DNA from: Streptomyces sp. ISL-96
GTDB taxonomy: Bacteria > Actinomycetota > Actinomycetes > Streptomycetales > Streptomycetaceae
DNA length: 64,000 nucleotides
Assembly: GCF_018614035.1 (NCBI RefSeq)
Contig: NZ_JAGGPA010000059.1
Location: 1-64,000 of the forward strand
Direction of reading: 5' to 3'
The notes under the pieces are model-generated. The model did no database searches, was not told the DNA's origin, and saw nothing but the letters and a program-made list of their open reading frames with translations. This document shows positions 11,562-19,521 of the stretch, piece after piece. The stretch's first letter is position 1. Each line of letters begins with the position of its first letter. The position numbers and the translations under genes are program-made.

Positions 11562-11807
11562 GTGCCCAGTGCGACAGACGCCGTCAGCACGCTGATGGTG
11601 CAAAAATTCGGAGTTGACCCAGCGGCCGTCCGTCCCGAGATCCCACTCTACGAATTGCGCATGGATTCACTGGCGTTGGAAGAATTCCGCATCCTCATCG
11701 AGGAGCAGCTGGAAATCGACCTGGAAGACGCGACGTTGACGTCCCGCAACACCGTGGGCGAACTCGTCGAGCTCGTCGAGCGCGTACACAGCAGGACCCT
11801 CCGATGA
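11562..11807 (+). CDS. Acyl carrier protein
   Basis: An 81-aa protein with the four-helix ACP pattern. The phosphopantetheine attachment serine is Ser36 in RMDSLALEE. It starts with GTG 11562 behind GGAGGAG. The stop overlaps the ketosynthase start (ATGA), so the two are cotranslated. It would carry the growing acyl chain as a thioester for the adjacent ketosynthase. A discrete ACP beside one ketosynthase and no malonyltransferase means it probably borrows FabD from fatty acid synthesis. Confidence 0.9.
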   Translation: MPSATDAVSTLMVQKFGVDPAAVRPEIPLYELRMDSLALEEFRILIEEQLEIDLEDATLTSRNTVGELVELVERVHSRTLR

Positions 11808-13057
11808 CCAGGCCGACGACCCCGCCCTTCACGGCGGCCGTGACAGGACTCGGCCTGGTCACAGCGGCAGGGGTCGGCGTCGACGAGGCGTGGCGAAACG
11901 TCACGCGCGGCGAGGTCCGCGGCTCGTCCGTGGGCCCGCGCGAGGAACTCCGCGACCTCCCCTGCGACTTCATGTACGCCATCCCCCCCGAAGACCTCGA
12001 CACGGCGCAAATCCTCGGCGTGGCGGCCCAGCGTCTGATGGACCGTTTCTCCCAACTCGCGGTACTGGCCGCCCGCGAGGCCGTCGCGGACGCCGGCCTC
12101 GACCCCTCGGTCTGGGACAGCGGCCGGGTCGCGGTGGTCATCGGATCCGCCCACGGAGGCCTTCCCTTCTACGACGACCAGCACGCGGTACTGACCACGA
12201 AGGGCGCGCGCCGGGTCTCCCCCAAGCTCGCCCCGCTGACCGTCGTCAACAGCGCGGCCAGCAGTGTCTGCATGGACCTCGGCGCACGCGGCCCGAGCAT
12301 GGCGGTCTCCACGGCCTGCTCGTCCGGCACCGTGGCGATCGGCACCGCGCACCAGATGCTGCGCACCGGCGCGTGCGACATCGCCATCGCCGGCGGCGCC
12401 GAGTCGGTCTGCTCGCGCTTGCTGATCGCGAGCGCCTGCCAGATGCGAGCGGTGTCCACGCGCCGAGACGCCCCCGCCGCGGCCTGCCGCCCGTTCGACG
12501 CCGACCGCGACGGCTTCGTCGTCGGCGAGGGCTCCGGACTGCTGGTCATGGAACGCCCCGAGCACGCCGCCGCGCGCGGCGCCCGGATCCGGGCGGGCAT
12601 CGCCGGTTACGGCGCGTCCAGCGACTCGTACTCGGCCGTCGCCCCCGACCCCGAGGGCAAGGGCATCGAAAGCGCGCTGCGGGCCGCGCTGACGGACGCG
12701 GGTGTTACGCCGTCCGACATCGGCCACGTCAACGCGCACGGCACGTCAACGGTGTTCAACGATCTCATCGAGGCGACGATGCTGCACCGCCTCCTGGGCG
12801 CGGACCCACTCGTCACCTCGACCAAGGCCATGACGGGCCACACCCTGGGCGCGGCCGGCGGCATCGAGACCGCTCTGGCCGTGCTCGCCCTGGAGCACCA
12901 ACTCGTCCCGCCGACAGCCAACTTGGAGTCGCTGGACCCACGTATCCCGGTGGAGGTGGTCGCGAAGGCCGCCCGCCCCGCCGCGTTCGACTGCGCCGTC
13001 AAGACATCGCTCGGCTTCGGCGGGCACAACGCCGCGCTGGTCCTCACGCGCAGCTGA
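11804..13057 (+). CDS. Beta-ketoacyl-ACP synthase (KAS II-like)
   Basis: A 417-aa thiolase-fold condensing enzyme with all catalytic residues: Cys172 in STACSSG, His312 in NAHGTST, Lys341 and His346 in STKAMTGHTLGAAGG, and the C-terminal GFGGHNAALVL. It condenses malonyl-ACP with an acyl starter by decarboxylation. No chain-length factor, ketoreductase or aromatase follows, so it is not a type II polyketide cluster; a single-KS system making a short or modified beta-keto acyl product fits better. Operon: ACP, this gene, alpha/beta hydrolase. Confidence 0.9.
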   Translation: MTRPTTPPFTAAVTGLGLVTAAGVGVDEAWRNVTRGEVRGSSVGPREELRDLPCDFMYAIPPEDLDTAQILGVAAQRLMDRFSQLAVLAAREAVADAGLDPSVWDSGRVAVVIGSAHGGLPFYDDQHAVLTTKGARRVSPKLAPLTVVNSAASSVCMDLGARGPSMAVSTACSSGTVAIGTAHQMLRTGACDIAIAGGAESVCSRLLIASACQMRAVSTRRDAPAAACRPFDADRDGFVVGEGSGLLVMERPEHAAARGARIRAGIAGYGASSDSYSAVAPDPEGKGIESALRAALTDAGVTPSDIGHVNAHGTSTVFNDLIEATMLHRLLGADPLVTSTKAMTGHTLGAAGGIETALAVLALEHQLVPPTANLESLDPRIPVEVVAKAARPAAFDCAVKTSLGFGGHNAALVLTRS

Positions 13058-13089
13058 CTGTGATCCGCACGTCGAGAGGGAGATGGAGC

Positions 13090-14025
13090 ATGCCCGAGGA
13101 AACCGTTCGCTCGCTGTCGGTGGACGGGCTGCGCTACTCCTACCGCCTGCTGAAGCAGACCTGCCCGGCCACCGGCCCCGTCACGGGCCCGAGCACGGAA
13201 CCGCGCACCGAACCAGTAGTCGTCCTGGGCGGCGCCCTGCAAGGGATGCTCGGCTGGCCCCAGATGGACGGGCGGCTCGGCCCGGTAGCGGAGGTGGTGA
13301 CCGCGGACCTGCCGGGCATGGGCGGCGCGGCGCCCCTGCCACCCGGCCCGAGCGCGGACATCCTGTGCGCCGCCCTGACCCGGATCATCGACGATCTCGA
13401 CGTACCGCGCGTCAACCTCTTCGGCTTCTCCTACGGCGCCGCACTCGCCTTCCGCTGTGCCCAGCACAACCCGGGGCGGATCGCCCGGCTCATTCTGGGC
13501 GGGGTCCCGGTCCACATCTCGCAGGCCCAGCGGGCGCACTGGCAGCGCGCCACCGACCGGCTGGCCGCCGGGGACAGGGACGGCTTCGCCACGCTGGTGA
13601 CGGAAGCGCTGATGTGCCTCGACCCGGACCGGTACGTCGCCCGCCGAGACCTCGCCTACCGGTACGTCAAGCGCTCCATGCTGCACGCGGTCACGCACTC
13701 CCCGCACGCCGCGGACTCCGTGTACCGCTCCCTCGGTGACCGGCCGGACTTCTCGGGGGGCCTGTCCGGAGTACCGACGCTGGTCTTCACGGGGGAGCAC
13801 GACACGGTGACGTCGGCGGAGCGCCAGCGGGTCTTCGCCGCGACCATCCGGGGCAGCCGCTTCACCACGATCCGGGACGCCGACCACTGGGTCGTACTCG
13901 AAAAGGCCGACGAGGTCGCGGACTTGACTCTGCGCTTCTTCACCGACCGCCCGCTGGAGCCGGCCGCGTACCTGAGTTCGGTCCCGCATCAGGACCGCGT
14001 GCCCGATCGCAGCAGCCTCGCGTGA
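13090..14025 (+). CDS. Alpha/beta hydrolase linked to the ACP/KS operon
   Basis: A 311-aa cytoplasmic alpha/beta-hydrolase. The nucleophile elbow is GFSYG, the acid is likely Asp in GEHDT, and the catalytic His is in DADHW. The oxyanion strand reads VVVLGGALQG. ATG 13090 has GGGAG upstream. It begins 32 bases after the ketosynthase stop on the same strand, so it may release or modify the acyl product as a thioesterase or esterase. The Thr/Pro-rich loop at residues about 28-42 is unusual but in frame. Confidence 0.82.
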   Translation: MPEETVRSLSVDGLRYSYRLLKQTCPATGPVTGPSTEPRTEPVVVLGGALQGMLGWPQMDGRLGPVAEVVTADLPGMGGAAPLPPGPSADILCAALTRIIDDLDVPRVNLFGFSYGAALAFRCAQHNPGRIARLILGGVPVHISQAQRAHWQRATDRLAAGDRDGFATLVTEALMCLDPDRYVARRDLAYRYVKRSMLHAVTHSPHAADSVYRSLGDRPDFSGGLSGVPTLVFTGEHDTVTSAERQRVFAATIRGSRFTTIRDADHWVVLEKADEVADLTLRFFTDRPLEPAAYLSSVPHQDRVPDRSSLA

Positions 14026-14054
14026 CCTGTGACGGCCCGCGCCGTTGGCAGGTC

Positions 14055-14240
14055 ATGAAGACACGAAGCGCGGCCGCCGCTGCCGTATCGCTCGTCGTCG
14101 GCCTGGCAGTGGCTCTCGCCGGACCGGCTCCACTGGCTCAGGCGGATGCGCCCGACGGGCGACCGGCCGGACTCCTTGCCGTCCTTCCGGACGTCGGCGA
14201 CGACAGCTTCCAGGACTTCGACAAGGCGATCCACTACTGA
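14055..14240 (+). CDS. Small secreted peptide, 61 aa
   Basis: It begins MKTRSAAAAAVSLVVGLAVA and has a good Sec signal ending near AQA; about 30 mature residues follow, ending DDSFQDFDKAIHY. The same frame also opens at a GTG (14022) overlapping the hydrolase stop, but that would place 11 extra residues before the signal. No ribosome binding site is strong. Function unknown; it could belong to the preceding operon or to the surface-protein island that follows. Confidence 0.55.
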   Translation: MKTRSAAAAAVSLVVGLAVALAGPAPLAQADAPDGRPAGLLAVLPDVGDDSFQDFDKAIHY

Positions 14241-14338
14241 CGCAGCGTGGAGGAAAAGTTGCGGAGCGTGTCCGCCGGTTGCACGGTGGCGTTGTCCCCA
14301 CTCTCCAGGGACGCACCCCTCACGTAAGGACTCTTCGC

Positions 14339-15007
14339 ATGCGCATTTCCCGGACCGCCGGCTTCGTCGTTTCCTCCGTGGTGTGCGGGGCACTGGTGTT
14401 CGGCTCGGCCGGAGGCGCGATAGCGGCCCCGGTGCCGGCGTCGCCCGCCGCGGAGGTCTCTGCTGCCGAAGACCCGCTGCCGGATGCCGCCAAGTTGACC
14501 TCCCAGGTGAAGCTGCTCCGCAACATCGACAGCGTGCTGACCCCCGTGACCGACCTCCTCGACGCCGTCATCGCCTCCGGTGGCAAGCTGTCACCGGAGG
14601 AGCTCGCCAAGCACATGAAGGCGATCGAGGACGCACTGAAGGACCTCCCGAAGGCGCCCGGCACGGCCCTGGAAGTCCCCGCCGGTCCCGCACCCGCCCT
14701 GCCGCCCGTGGTAACGCCCCGCGCCGACGCGGGCCAGGACCTCAAGGTCAAGGCGGTCGCTGATCTGCGTGCCAAGGTCGGCGTACTGGTGAAGGCCGCG
14801 GAGACGGGTGACGCGACGAAGGTGAAGGAGGCTGTCGCGGCCACGATCACTGCCACCCTCAACGTGATCGTCAGCATCGTCGTGGGCGGCGGCCTCCCGG
14901 CTCCGAACCTCGCGGGACTGCCTCCGCTGCCCAAGGTCCCGGGCGCCGATGTGCCCAAGGCTCCCGGCGCTGCCGAGCTGCCCAAGGCCCCCGGCTCAGC
15001 CGTCTGA
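14339..15007 (+). CDS. Secreted protein of unknown function, 222 aa
   Basis: It has a Sec signal (RTAGFVVSSVVCGALVFG, cleavage near AIA-AP), a helical central region with many Lys/Asp/Glu, and a C-terminal tail with Pro/Lys/Ala repeats (LPKAPG, VPKAPG). AAGGA precedes ATG 14339. No catalytic motif or cell-wall anchor was recognised. Its position beside chaplin genes suggests an extracellular role in aerial growth, which is inference from context only. An imperfect hairpin (15021-15058) follows. Confidence 0.75.
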   Translation: MRISRTAGFVVSSVVCGALVFGSAGGAIAAPVPASPAAEVSAAEDPLPDAAKLTSQVKLLRNIDSVLTPVTDLLDAVIASGGKLSPEELAKHMKAIEDALKDLPKAPGTALEVPAGPAPALPPVVTPRADAGQDLKVKAVADLRAKVGVLVKAAETGDATKVKEAVAATITATLNVIVSIVVGGGLPAPNLAGLPPLPKVPGADVPKAPGAAELPKAPGSAV

Positions 15008-15244
15008 CGGCCCGCGCCCGCCAATCCCGGTTCTCCCTGTGGGGAGGCCGGGCATTGGTGTGCGGAGTAATTGAATGTTAGGGCGTTCGGGTGACGGTGG
15101 AAAGATAGCTTCTTTTATGGGGTTTCCTCGGTGGGAGCGGATCGTTACCGATGACGACGGCGACGCTACGGGCGTGAAGAAGACAGACTCGTGCAGCGCG
15201 AAGGACGTGGCTGTGTGGGTGTCGCCGCCGGAAAGGTTCTTAAA

Positions 15245-15478
15245 GTGAAGTACATGAAGAGCGCCGCATTCATCGCCGGCTCGCTCCTGGCCGTCGGTGT
15301 CGCCTCCCCGGCCATCGCCGACTCCGGAGCGAACAGTGTTGTCAAGGGCAACCCGGGCGTCATCTCCGGCAACAACGTTCAGGTTCCGATCCACATCCCG
15401 GTGAACATCTGCGGGAACACCGTTAACGCCTTTGCGCTTCTGAACCCGGCCTTCGGCAACACGTGCATCAACAAGTAG
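15245..15478 (+). CDS. Short chaplin
   Basis: A 77-aa precursor: a signal peptide of about 27 residues, then one chaplin domain. Hallmarks are the first mature residues DSGANS, GNNVQVPIHIPVNICGNT and LNPAFGNTC, with two Cys forming the usual disulfide. Short chaplins are secreted, assemble into amyloid fibrils, lower surface tension and coat aerial hyphae and spores. GTG 15245 was chosen, 9 bases after GGAAAGG; ATG 15254 is the alternative. Confidence 0.93.
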   Translation: MKYMKSAAFIAGSLLAVGVASPAIADSGANSVVKGNPGVISGNNVQVPIHIPVNICGNTVNAFALLNPAFGNTCINK

Positions 15479-15510
15479 TTCCCAGTCCGAACCGCTAGGT
15501 GTTCGGTCCC

Positions 15511-15549
15511 AGTTGGCCCCCAGCGCACCCCATGTGCTCGGGGCCAACT
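15511..15549 (+). terminator. Hairpin after short chaplin
   Basis: A 10-bp perfect stem (15511-15520 and 15540-15549) with a 19-base loop, 32 bases past the chaplin stop. Confidence 0.6.
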
Positions 15550-15614
15550 GAACCTCCCTCATCGCGTGTGAGCAATCGGCTCGCCCGCAGGCATGAAAGA
15601 CAGGGAACGGCAAA

Positions 15615-16538
15615 GTGCGACAGGTTTTGAGCAGAGGCGTGTTCGCCGCGGCGGCGGCCTCCGGGCTCCTCGCCATGACCGGTGGCTCCGCTGTCGCGGA
15701 CTCCGGGGCGGACGGGGATGTCTCCAACTCGCCGGGCGTCGGGTCCGGCAACAACGTTCAGGTCCCTGTGGACGTTCCGGTGAACGCGTGTGGCAACACG
15801 ATCAACTTCATCGCCCTCCTGAACCCGGCCTTCGGCAACGAGTGCGCCAACGTCGACCACTCGACCAAACCGTCCAAGCCCGGCCACGGTAAGCCGGGCC
15901 CCGGCAAGCCCCCCGGTGACGACAAGCCCGGCCACGGAAAGCCCCCTGGTGGCGGCCACCCTGGTGAAGACCGACCCGGCGGGGGCCACCCCGGCGGGGG
16001 TCACCCCGGTGGCGACCACCCGGGTGACGACCACCCGGGTGACGGGCACCCCGGTGGCGACAAGCCCGGTGAGGAGCCGCCCGCTGCCGGGCACCCCGGT
16101 GGCGAGCCGCCCCACAGTGAGCCGCCCCGGCACGAGCCGCCCCGGCACGAGCCGCCTCGGGTCGAGCCGCCTCACCACGAGCCGCCCCGGCACGAGAACC
16201 CCGATGACGAGCCGTGCGACGAGGACTCCGGCGACAAGCCCCCGGCCGAGCAGCCTCCCGGCCACACGCCGCCCGGCAACCGCCCTCCCGCTGAGGTCCG
16301 GCCCGGGCACCAGCCTCCGGCCGCCGAGCTGCCCGACGGCGAGCCGTCCGTCAACAAGCCGCCCATGGACGAGCCTCCGGCCGTCGCGCCGGCCGCGCGC
16401 GTGCTCCCGGCCACGCACGGGGCCCCGAGCCTGGCCGAAACGGGCGCCGGTGAACTGGGAGTCGCCGCCGCGATGAGCGCCGCGCTGCTCGGTGGCGGTG
16501 TGCTGATGTTCCGTCGGAACAGGGCACCGCAGGGCTGA
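15615..16538 (+). CDS. Sortase-anchored long chaplin with Pro/His/Gly-rich stalk
   Basis: A 307-aa wall protein: a signal peptide (1-28); one chaplin domain (about 29-80, with two Cys, GNNVQVPVDVPVNACGNT and LNPAFGNEC); a low-complexity stalk of about 180 residues with repeats such as GGHPG, GDDHPGD and EPPRHEPP; then LAETG, a hydrophobic segment and a basic tail (FRRNRAPQG). LAETG is the class E sortase motif, so the protein is covalently linked to peptidoglycan. Known long chaplins usually carry two chaplin domains; here there is one. It starts with GTG 15615. Confidence 0.9.
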   Translation: MRQVLSRGVFAAAAASGLLAMTGGSAVADSGADGDVSNSPGVGSGNNVQVPVDVPVNACGNTINFIALLNPAFGNECANVDHSTKPSKPGHGKPGPGKPPGDDKPGHGKPPGGGHPGEDRPGGGHPGGGHPGGDHPGDDHPGDGHPGGDKPGEEPPAAGHPGGEPPHSEPPRHEPPRHEPPRVEPPHHEPPRHENPDDEPCDEDSGDKPPAEQPPGHTPPGNRPPAEVRPGHQPPAAELPDGEPSVNKPPMDEPPAVAPAARVLPATHGAPSLAETGAGELGVAAAMSAALLGGGVLMFRRNRAPQG

Positions 16539-16560
16539 ATCGCAGGACGCTGAGATGTTC

Positions 16561-16591
16561 GATGGAGCGGGTCCCCCGGACCCGCTCCATC
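16561..16591 (+). terminator. Hairpin after long chaplin
   Basis: A perfect 14-bp stem (16561-16574 and 16578-16591) with a CCC loop, 22 bases past the stop codon. Confidence 0.8.
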
Positions 16592-16773
16592 GTCATGCCC
16601 GGCCATCTTTCAATCCCCGCATCCGAGTGAATCGGCAAGAACGGCGTACGGTTTCAGTTTCTCACCGTCCGGGCCTTCGTTAGTCCTGGTGTAAGTGACA
16701 TGGAACAGCAGCGTCGGAATGTCACGGGATTCGTAGTTCGCGGATTACGCCAGCACGAAGAGGGATTACTGGA

Positions 16774-17091
16774 ATGACGTACATGAAGGCCGCCTCGGCC
16801 ATTGCCGTTTCGATGATGGCCGCTGGAGCGGCCGCTGGAGCGGCGTCTCCGGCCGTCGCTGCCGACTACAAGTCGATGAGCCTGAACGGCGGCGTGCAGC
16901 AACTGACTGACGCTCTGCACACCCACCAGCCCGTGGACTCCACCGTCCAGCCCCTCCTGCACACCGCGACCGACACCGCTCAGGCCGTCAACGAGGCCAG
17001 GAACGGTGACCCCTCGAAGCTGATGGGCACCGCGGTGGACACCGGCAAGGCGGCGGCTCCGATGATCGGCGGCATGCCGCTCGGCGGCTGA
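16774..17091 (+). CDS. Small secreted protein, 105 aa
   Basis: A signal peptide (AIAVSMMAAGAAAGAASPAV, cleavage near AVA-AD) is followed by about 75 mature residues, rich in Thr/Asp/Ala with no Cys and ending in GGMPLGG. No family was recognised. The gene lies between the chaplins and rodlins, so a surface role is likely but unproven. ATG 16774 follows GAGGG; ATG 16783 is also possible. Confidence 0.7.
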   Translation: MTYMKAASAIAVSMMAAGAAAGAASPAVAADYKSMSLNGGVQQLTDALHTHQPVDSTVQPLLHTATDTAQAVNEARNGDPSKLMGTAVDTGKAAAPMIGGMPLGG

Positions 17092-17117
17092 GGAAGCGCG
17101 GGCGTCTCTCCTGCGGT

Positions 17118-17170
17118 GCCGGAAGGCCGGCGCGTACACCAGTCATGGGTGTGTGCGTCGGCCTTCCGGC
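17118..17170. terminator. Long hairpin after the 105-aa secreted protein
   Basis: A perfect 12-bp outer stem (GCCGGAAGGCCG at 17118-17129, complement at 17159-17170), extended inward by partly paired bases. Confidence 0.7.
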
Positions 17171-17206
17171 GTGCAGGTCGCCTGTATCGCCCCCTCTGTA
17201 CGCAGC

Positions 17207-17238
17207 AGTGCGCCCCTGACCGTGGTCAGGGGCGCACT
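17207..17238. terminator. Hairpin terminator between convergent genes
   Basis: A perfect 15-bp stem (17207-17221 and 17224-17238) with a 2-base gap lies between the plus-strand secreted protein and the minus-strand rodlin. It probably ends both transcripts. Confidence 0.8.
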
Positions 17239-17260
17239 GGGGTTCAGACCGTGATCAGCG

Positions 17261-17656
17261 TCAGTCGTTCGTCGCGCCGTTGCCCGCGATGGCGTTGTCC
17301 AGGAGGTGCGAGAGGGTCTCGTCGCCCTTGTTCTGGGTGGAGTTCTCGACGCACTGCTGCTCCTGCGGGTTGGACAGGATGTCCTGGACGCCGACGTTGA
17401 CGGCGCCGACCACCGACTGGATGTTCCTGACCGGGGCGGCGACACACAGCTTGTTGAACGAGCCCTGGATGATGGACAGCTGAGGGCTCTGCTTGCCCTT
17501 CGTGATGGAGTTGCCGTACTTCTGCACCGATCCGTTGCCGCTCGCGTTCGCGGTCGTGTGGTCGTCTACGGCGGCGATCGCCTGACCGGCTCCGGCAGCG
17601 CCGAACCCGACTACAGAGGCTGCTACTGCCGCCGTGGCCATCATCTTCTTGAGCAT
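17261..17656 (-). CDS. rdlB: Rodlin
   Basis: A 131-aa secreted protein: signal peptide (1-29, ending AIA) and the rodlin domain with GNGSVQKYGNS, LSIIQGSFNKLC, VRNIQSVVGAVNVGVQDIL and CVENSTQNKGDETLSH. Two rodlins polymerise and align chaplin fibrils into the rodlet layer on spores. ATG 17656 follows AAGGAAA. The divergent partner at 17867 encodes the same fold, as in S. coelicolor rdlA/rdlB; which letter applies to which copy is arbitrary here. Confidence 0.93.
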   Translation of the reverse strand: MLKKMMATAAVAASVVGFGAAGAGQAIAAVDDHTTANASGNGSVQKYGNSITKGKQSPQLSIIQGSFNKLCVAAPVRNIQSVVGAVNVGVQDILSNPQEQQCVENSTQNKGDETLSHLLDNAIAGNGATND

Positions 17657-17866
17657 TTGATTTCCTTGTTAGTCCGGTACTCAGGGTTCTGCGTCAGGCT
17701 CAACTTTCGTTATGACGATTGGTTGCGCTGATTCACTCGAATGGAATTCAAGGTCCGTGTGGCCCCATCTCGCACGGCCAAATGGGTGACGCAGGAGAAC
17801 TAACCTACTGCTGGGGAGTTGGGCAGTGCGCCTCACCTCGGGGTGCGACATGGAAAGAGGAAAACA
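17657..17866. promoter_or_regulatory. Divergent rodlin promoter region
   Basis: 210 bases separate the two rodlin starts and must contain both promoters. No clear -35/-10 pair was identified. The AT-rich patch around 17690-17755 (TTTCGTTATGACGATTGG, AATGGAATTC) stands out from the surroundings. Confidence 0.4.
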
Positions 17867-18262
17867 GTGATCAAGAAGGTCATGGCTACCGCTGCCGTCG
17901 CCGTCTCCGTCATGGGCCTCGGTGCCGCGGCCGCCCCGCAGGCAATGGCGGCCGCTGACGACCAGGACGTCCGCACCGCGAGTGGCAACGGGTCGAAGCA
18001 GATCTACGGCAACTCCACCACACACGGTGACATGAGCCCCCAGATGTCTCTCATCCAGGGTTCGTTCAACAAGCCGTGCGTCGCCATCCCGGTCAGGAAC
18101 ATCCAGTCGCTGGTCGGCCTCGCCAACGTCGGCGTCCAGGACATCCTGTCCAACCCGCAGAACCAGCAGTGCGTCGAGAACTCCACCCAGAACAAGGGTG
18201 ACGAGACGCTCTCGCACGTCCTGGACAACCTCCTCGCGGCCAACGGCGCGGACAACAGCTGA
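17867..18262 (+). CDS. rdlA: Rodlin
   Basis: A 131-aa rodlin with signal peptide, then GNGSKQIYGNST, MSLIQGSFNKPC, VRNIQSLVGLANVGVQDIL and CVENSTQNKGDETLSH. GTG 17867 has GAGG 6 bases upstream; earlier in-frame starts would add a non-signal leader. It differs from the divergent rodlin mainly in the signal peptide and central region. Both probably act together at the spore surface with the chaplins. Confidence 0.93.
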   Translation: MIKKVMATAAVAVSVMGLGAAAAPQAMAAADDQDVRTASGNGSKQIYGNSTTHGDMSPQMSLIQGSFNKPCVAIPVRNIQSLVGLANVGVQDILSNPQNQQCVENSTQNKGDETLSHVLDNLLAANGADNS

Positions 18263-18276
18263 CACCCGTCGGTGCC

Positions 18277-18318
18277 GGCCCGGTTCACCCTGTTCCCTCC
18301 TGCACGGTGAACCGGGCC
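18277..18318 (+). terminator. Hairpin after rodlin
   Basis: A perfect 13-bp stem (18277-18289 and 18306-18318) with a 16-base loop, directly after the rodlin stop. Confidence 0.7.
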
Positions 18319-18371
18319 GAGACCCGGCCGGACGCGGTGGAGACCCCAGCCACTCCTTCCGCCCCTGGCCA

Positions 18372-18420
18372 CAGCCTTCAGGCCCTGCAGATGCAATTCA
18401 TCTGCAGGGCCTGAAGGCTG
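18372..18420. terminator. Perfect 22-bp hairpin between convergent genes
   Basis: The arms at 18372-18393 and 18399-18420 are exact reverse complements with a CAATT loop. It lies between the plus-strand rodlin and the minus-strand DUF5949 gene, 14 bases past the latter's stop, so a bidirectional terminator is the simplest reading. Confidence 0.85.
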
Positions 18421-18434
18421 TCGATGGTCCGGGG

Positions 18435-18932
18435 CTACTTGCGCAGAGTGGTCACCGGGATCACGCAGTGCGCGGAGGCCGCGAGTACCTCCGCGTTGCC
18501 GACGAAGGCCTTCAGGTCCTCCGCCTCGACGGGGACGCCGGGGGTACCCTCGGGCCACGGGCGGGTCGTGAAGATGAAGTGCGCGTGCTTGCGCTTGAGG
18601 GCCGCGGCGGTCCACTCCTCGGGTACGAGGCACTGGACCCTCAGGCTCGGCATCGTCAGTGACACGCTGCCACTCTCAAGGAGGAGGGTGACCGGTTCCT
18701 TGGACTTGGAGGCGTCGAAAATTCCCTCGCCGACCGGCAGACCGGTCTGTTCGAGGAGCTGCCGGACGGCCCGCTCGCCGGCCTCGGGGCCGGCCGTTCC
18801 GTCGCCGAGGGAATAGGCGAGCAGGAAGGCCATGTCGCGGCCGTCGTCGATATTCTCGCCGGACCAGGCGATTACGGAGATCGTGCCCAAGTGACTTTGC
18901 TCGACAGCGGGTTCAGCGGTCTGTGAGGTCAT
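18435..18932 (-). CDS. DUF5949 family protein
   Basis: A 165-aa soluble protein matching a Streptomyces-restricted family by memory: LGTISVIAWSGEN, FLLAYSLGDG, LLEQTGLPVGEGIFD, VQCLVPEEW, FIFTTRPWPEGTPG and a C-terminal SAHCVIPVTTLRK. Function unknown. ATG 18932 gives the usual length; the frame extends upstream for 14 codons without a better start. Monocistronic, convergent with the rodlin gene. Confidence 0.82.
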   Translation of the reverse strand: MTSQTAEPAVEQSHLGTISVIAWSGENIDDGRDMAFLLAYSLGDGTAGPEAGERAVRQLLEQTGLPVGEGIFDASKSKEPVTLLLESGSVSLTMPSLRVQCLVPEEWTAAALKRKHAHFIFTTRPWPEGTPGVPVEAEDLKAFVGNAEVLAASAHCVIPVTTLRK

Positions 18933-19014
18933 ACAGCGGGACCCTAATTGCCCGGAGCGGGTACGCCCGGCCATAAGTCACCCGGTCGGGCTAAGCCTCT
19001 TTCCGCAATACCCC

Positions 19015-19404
19015 TTACGAGGAGGGGCCTTCAGCGAGGTCCGGCTGCGCCTTCGCCGGATTGTCGCGGGCGCCGAGGCGCAAATGCTCGATGTGGTAAA
19101 CGGCTTCGTCGAGGAGCTGGGCGACGTGATTGTCGTACAGGCTGTAGACGATCCGGCGGCCCTGCCGGGCGCCGGTGACCAGGCTCAGGGCGCGGAGCAG
19201 TCGTAGCTGGTGGGAGACCGCCGACTGTTCCATCCGGACCGCTTCGGCCAGCTCCGTGACGGCGCACGGGCTCTGGCGGAGCCGGGTCAGGATCATCAGC
19301 CGGGACGGCGTGGCCAGGGCCTGGAGCGTGGCGGCGATGGTGGCGGCGGCGTCCGCGTCGAGATGACCTGTCGGTGTGGTGCGTTCGTCGACTCCGTGTC
19401 CCAT
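19015..19404 (-). CDS. nmtR: NmtR-like ArsR/SmtB metalloregulator
   Basis: A 129-aa winged-helix repressor. It resembles Mycobacterium NmtR from the first residues (MGHGV) through TLQALATPSRLMILTRLR, MEQSAVSHQLRLLR and the metal-sensing last helix (HVAQLLDEAVYHIEHLRLG) with its Asp/His ligands. NmtR senses Ni(II)/Co(II) and releases the promoter of an efflux ATPase. The divergent gene here encodes exactly such a P-type ATPase, with a 117-bp gap, so autoregulation and control of efflux are inferred. Confidence 0.88.
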   Translation of the reverse strand: MGHGVDERTTPTGHLDADAAATIAATLQALATPSRLMILTRLRQSPCAVTELAEAVRMEQSAVSHQLRLLRALSLVTGARQGRRIVYSLYDNHVAQLLDEAVYHIEHLRLGARDNPAKAQPDLAEGPSS

Positions 19405-19521
19405 GCGGCCATCGTATCGGGGGCGTCAGGTGCTATTAGTGAAGAGATCTTCATGTGTTCCGTTATGGTGTGAGGGTTCGTCATCACTCTGTGCTGTCCG
19501 ACGACCGAGAGGTGTCCTGCT

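Noticed and set aside
15880..16250. CRISPR-like or tandem repeat array in the long chaplin
   Set aside because: The repeats are in-frame codons for HPG and EPPRH motifs of varying length, not equal repeats with unique spacers.
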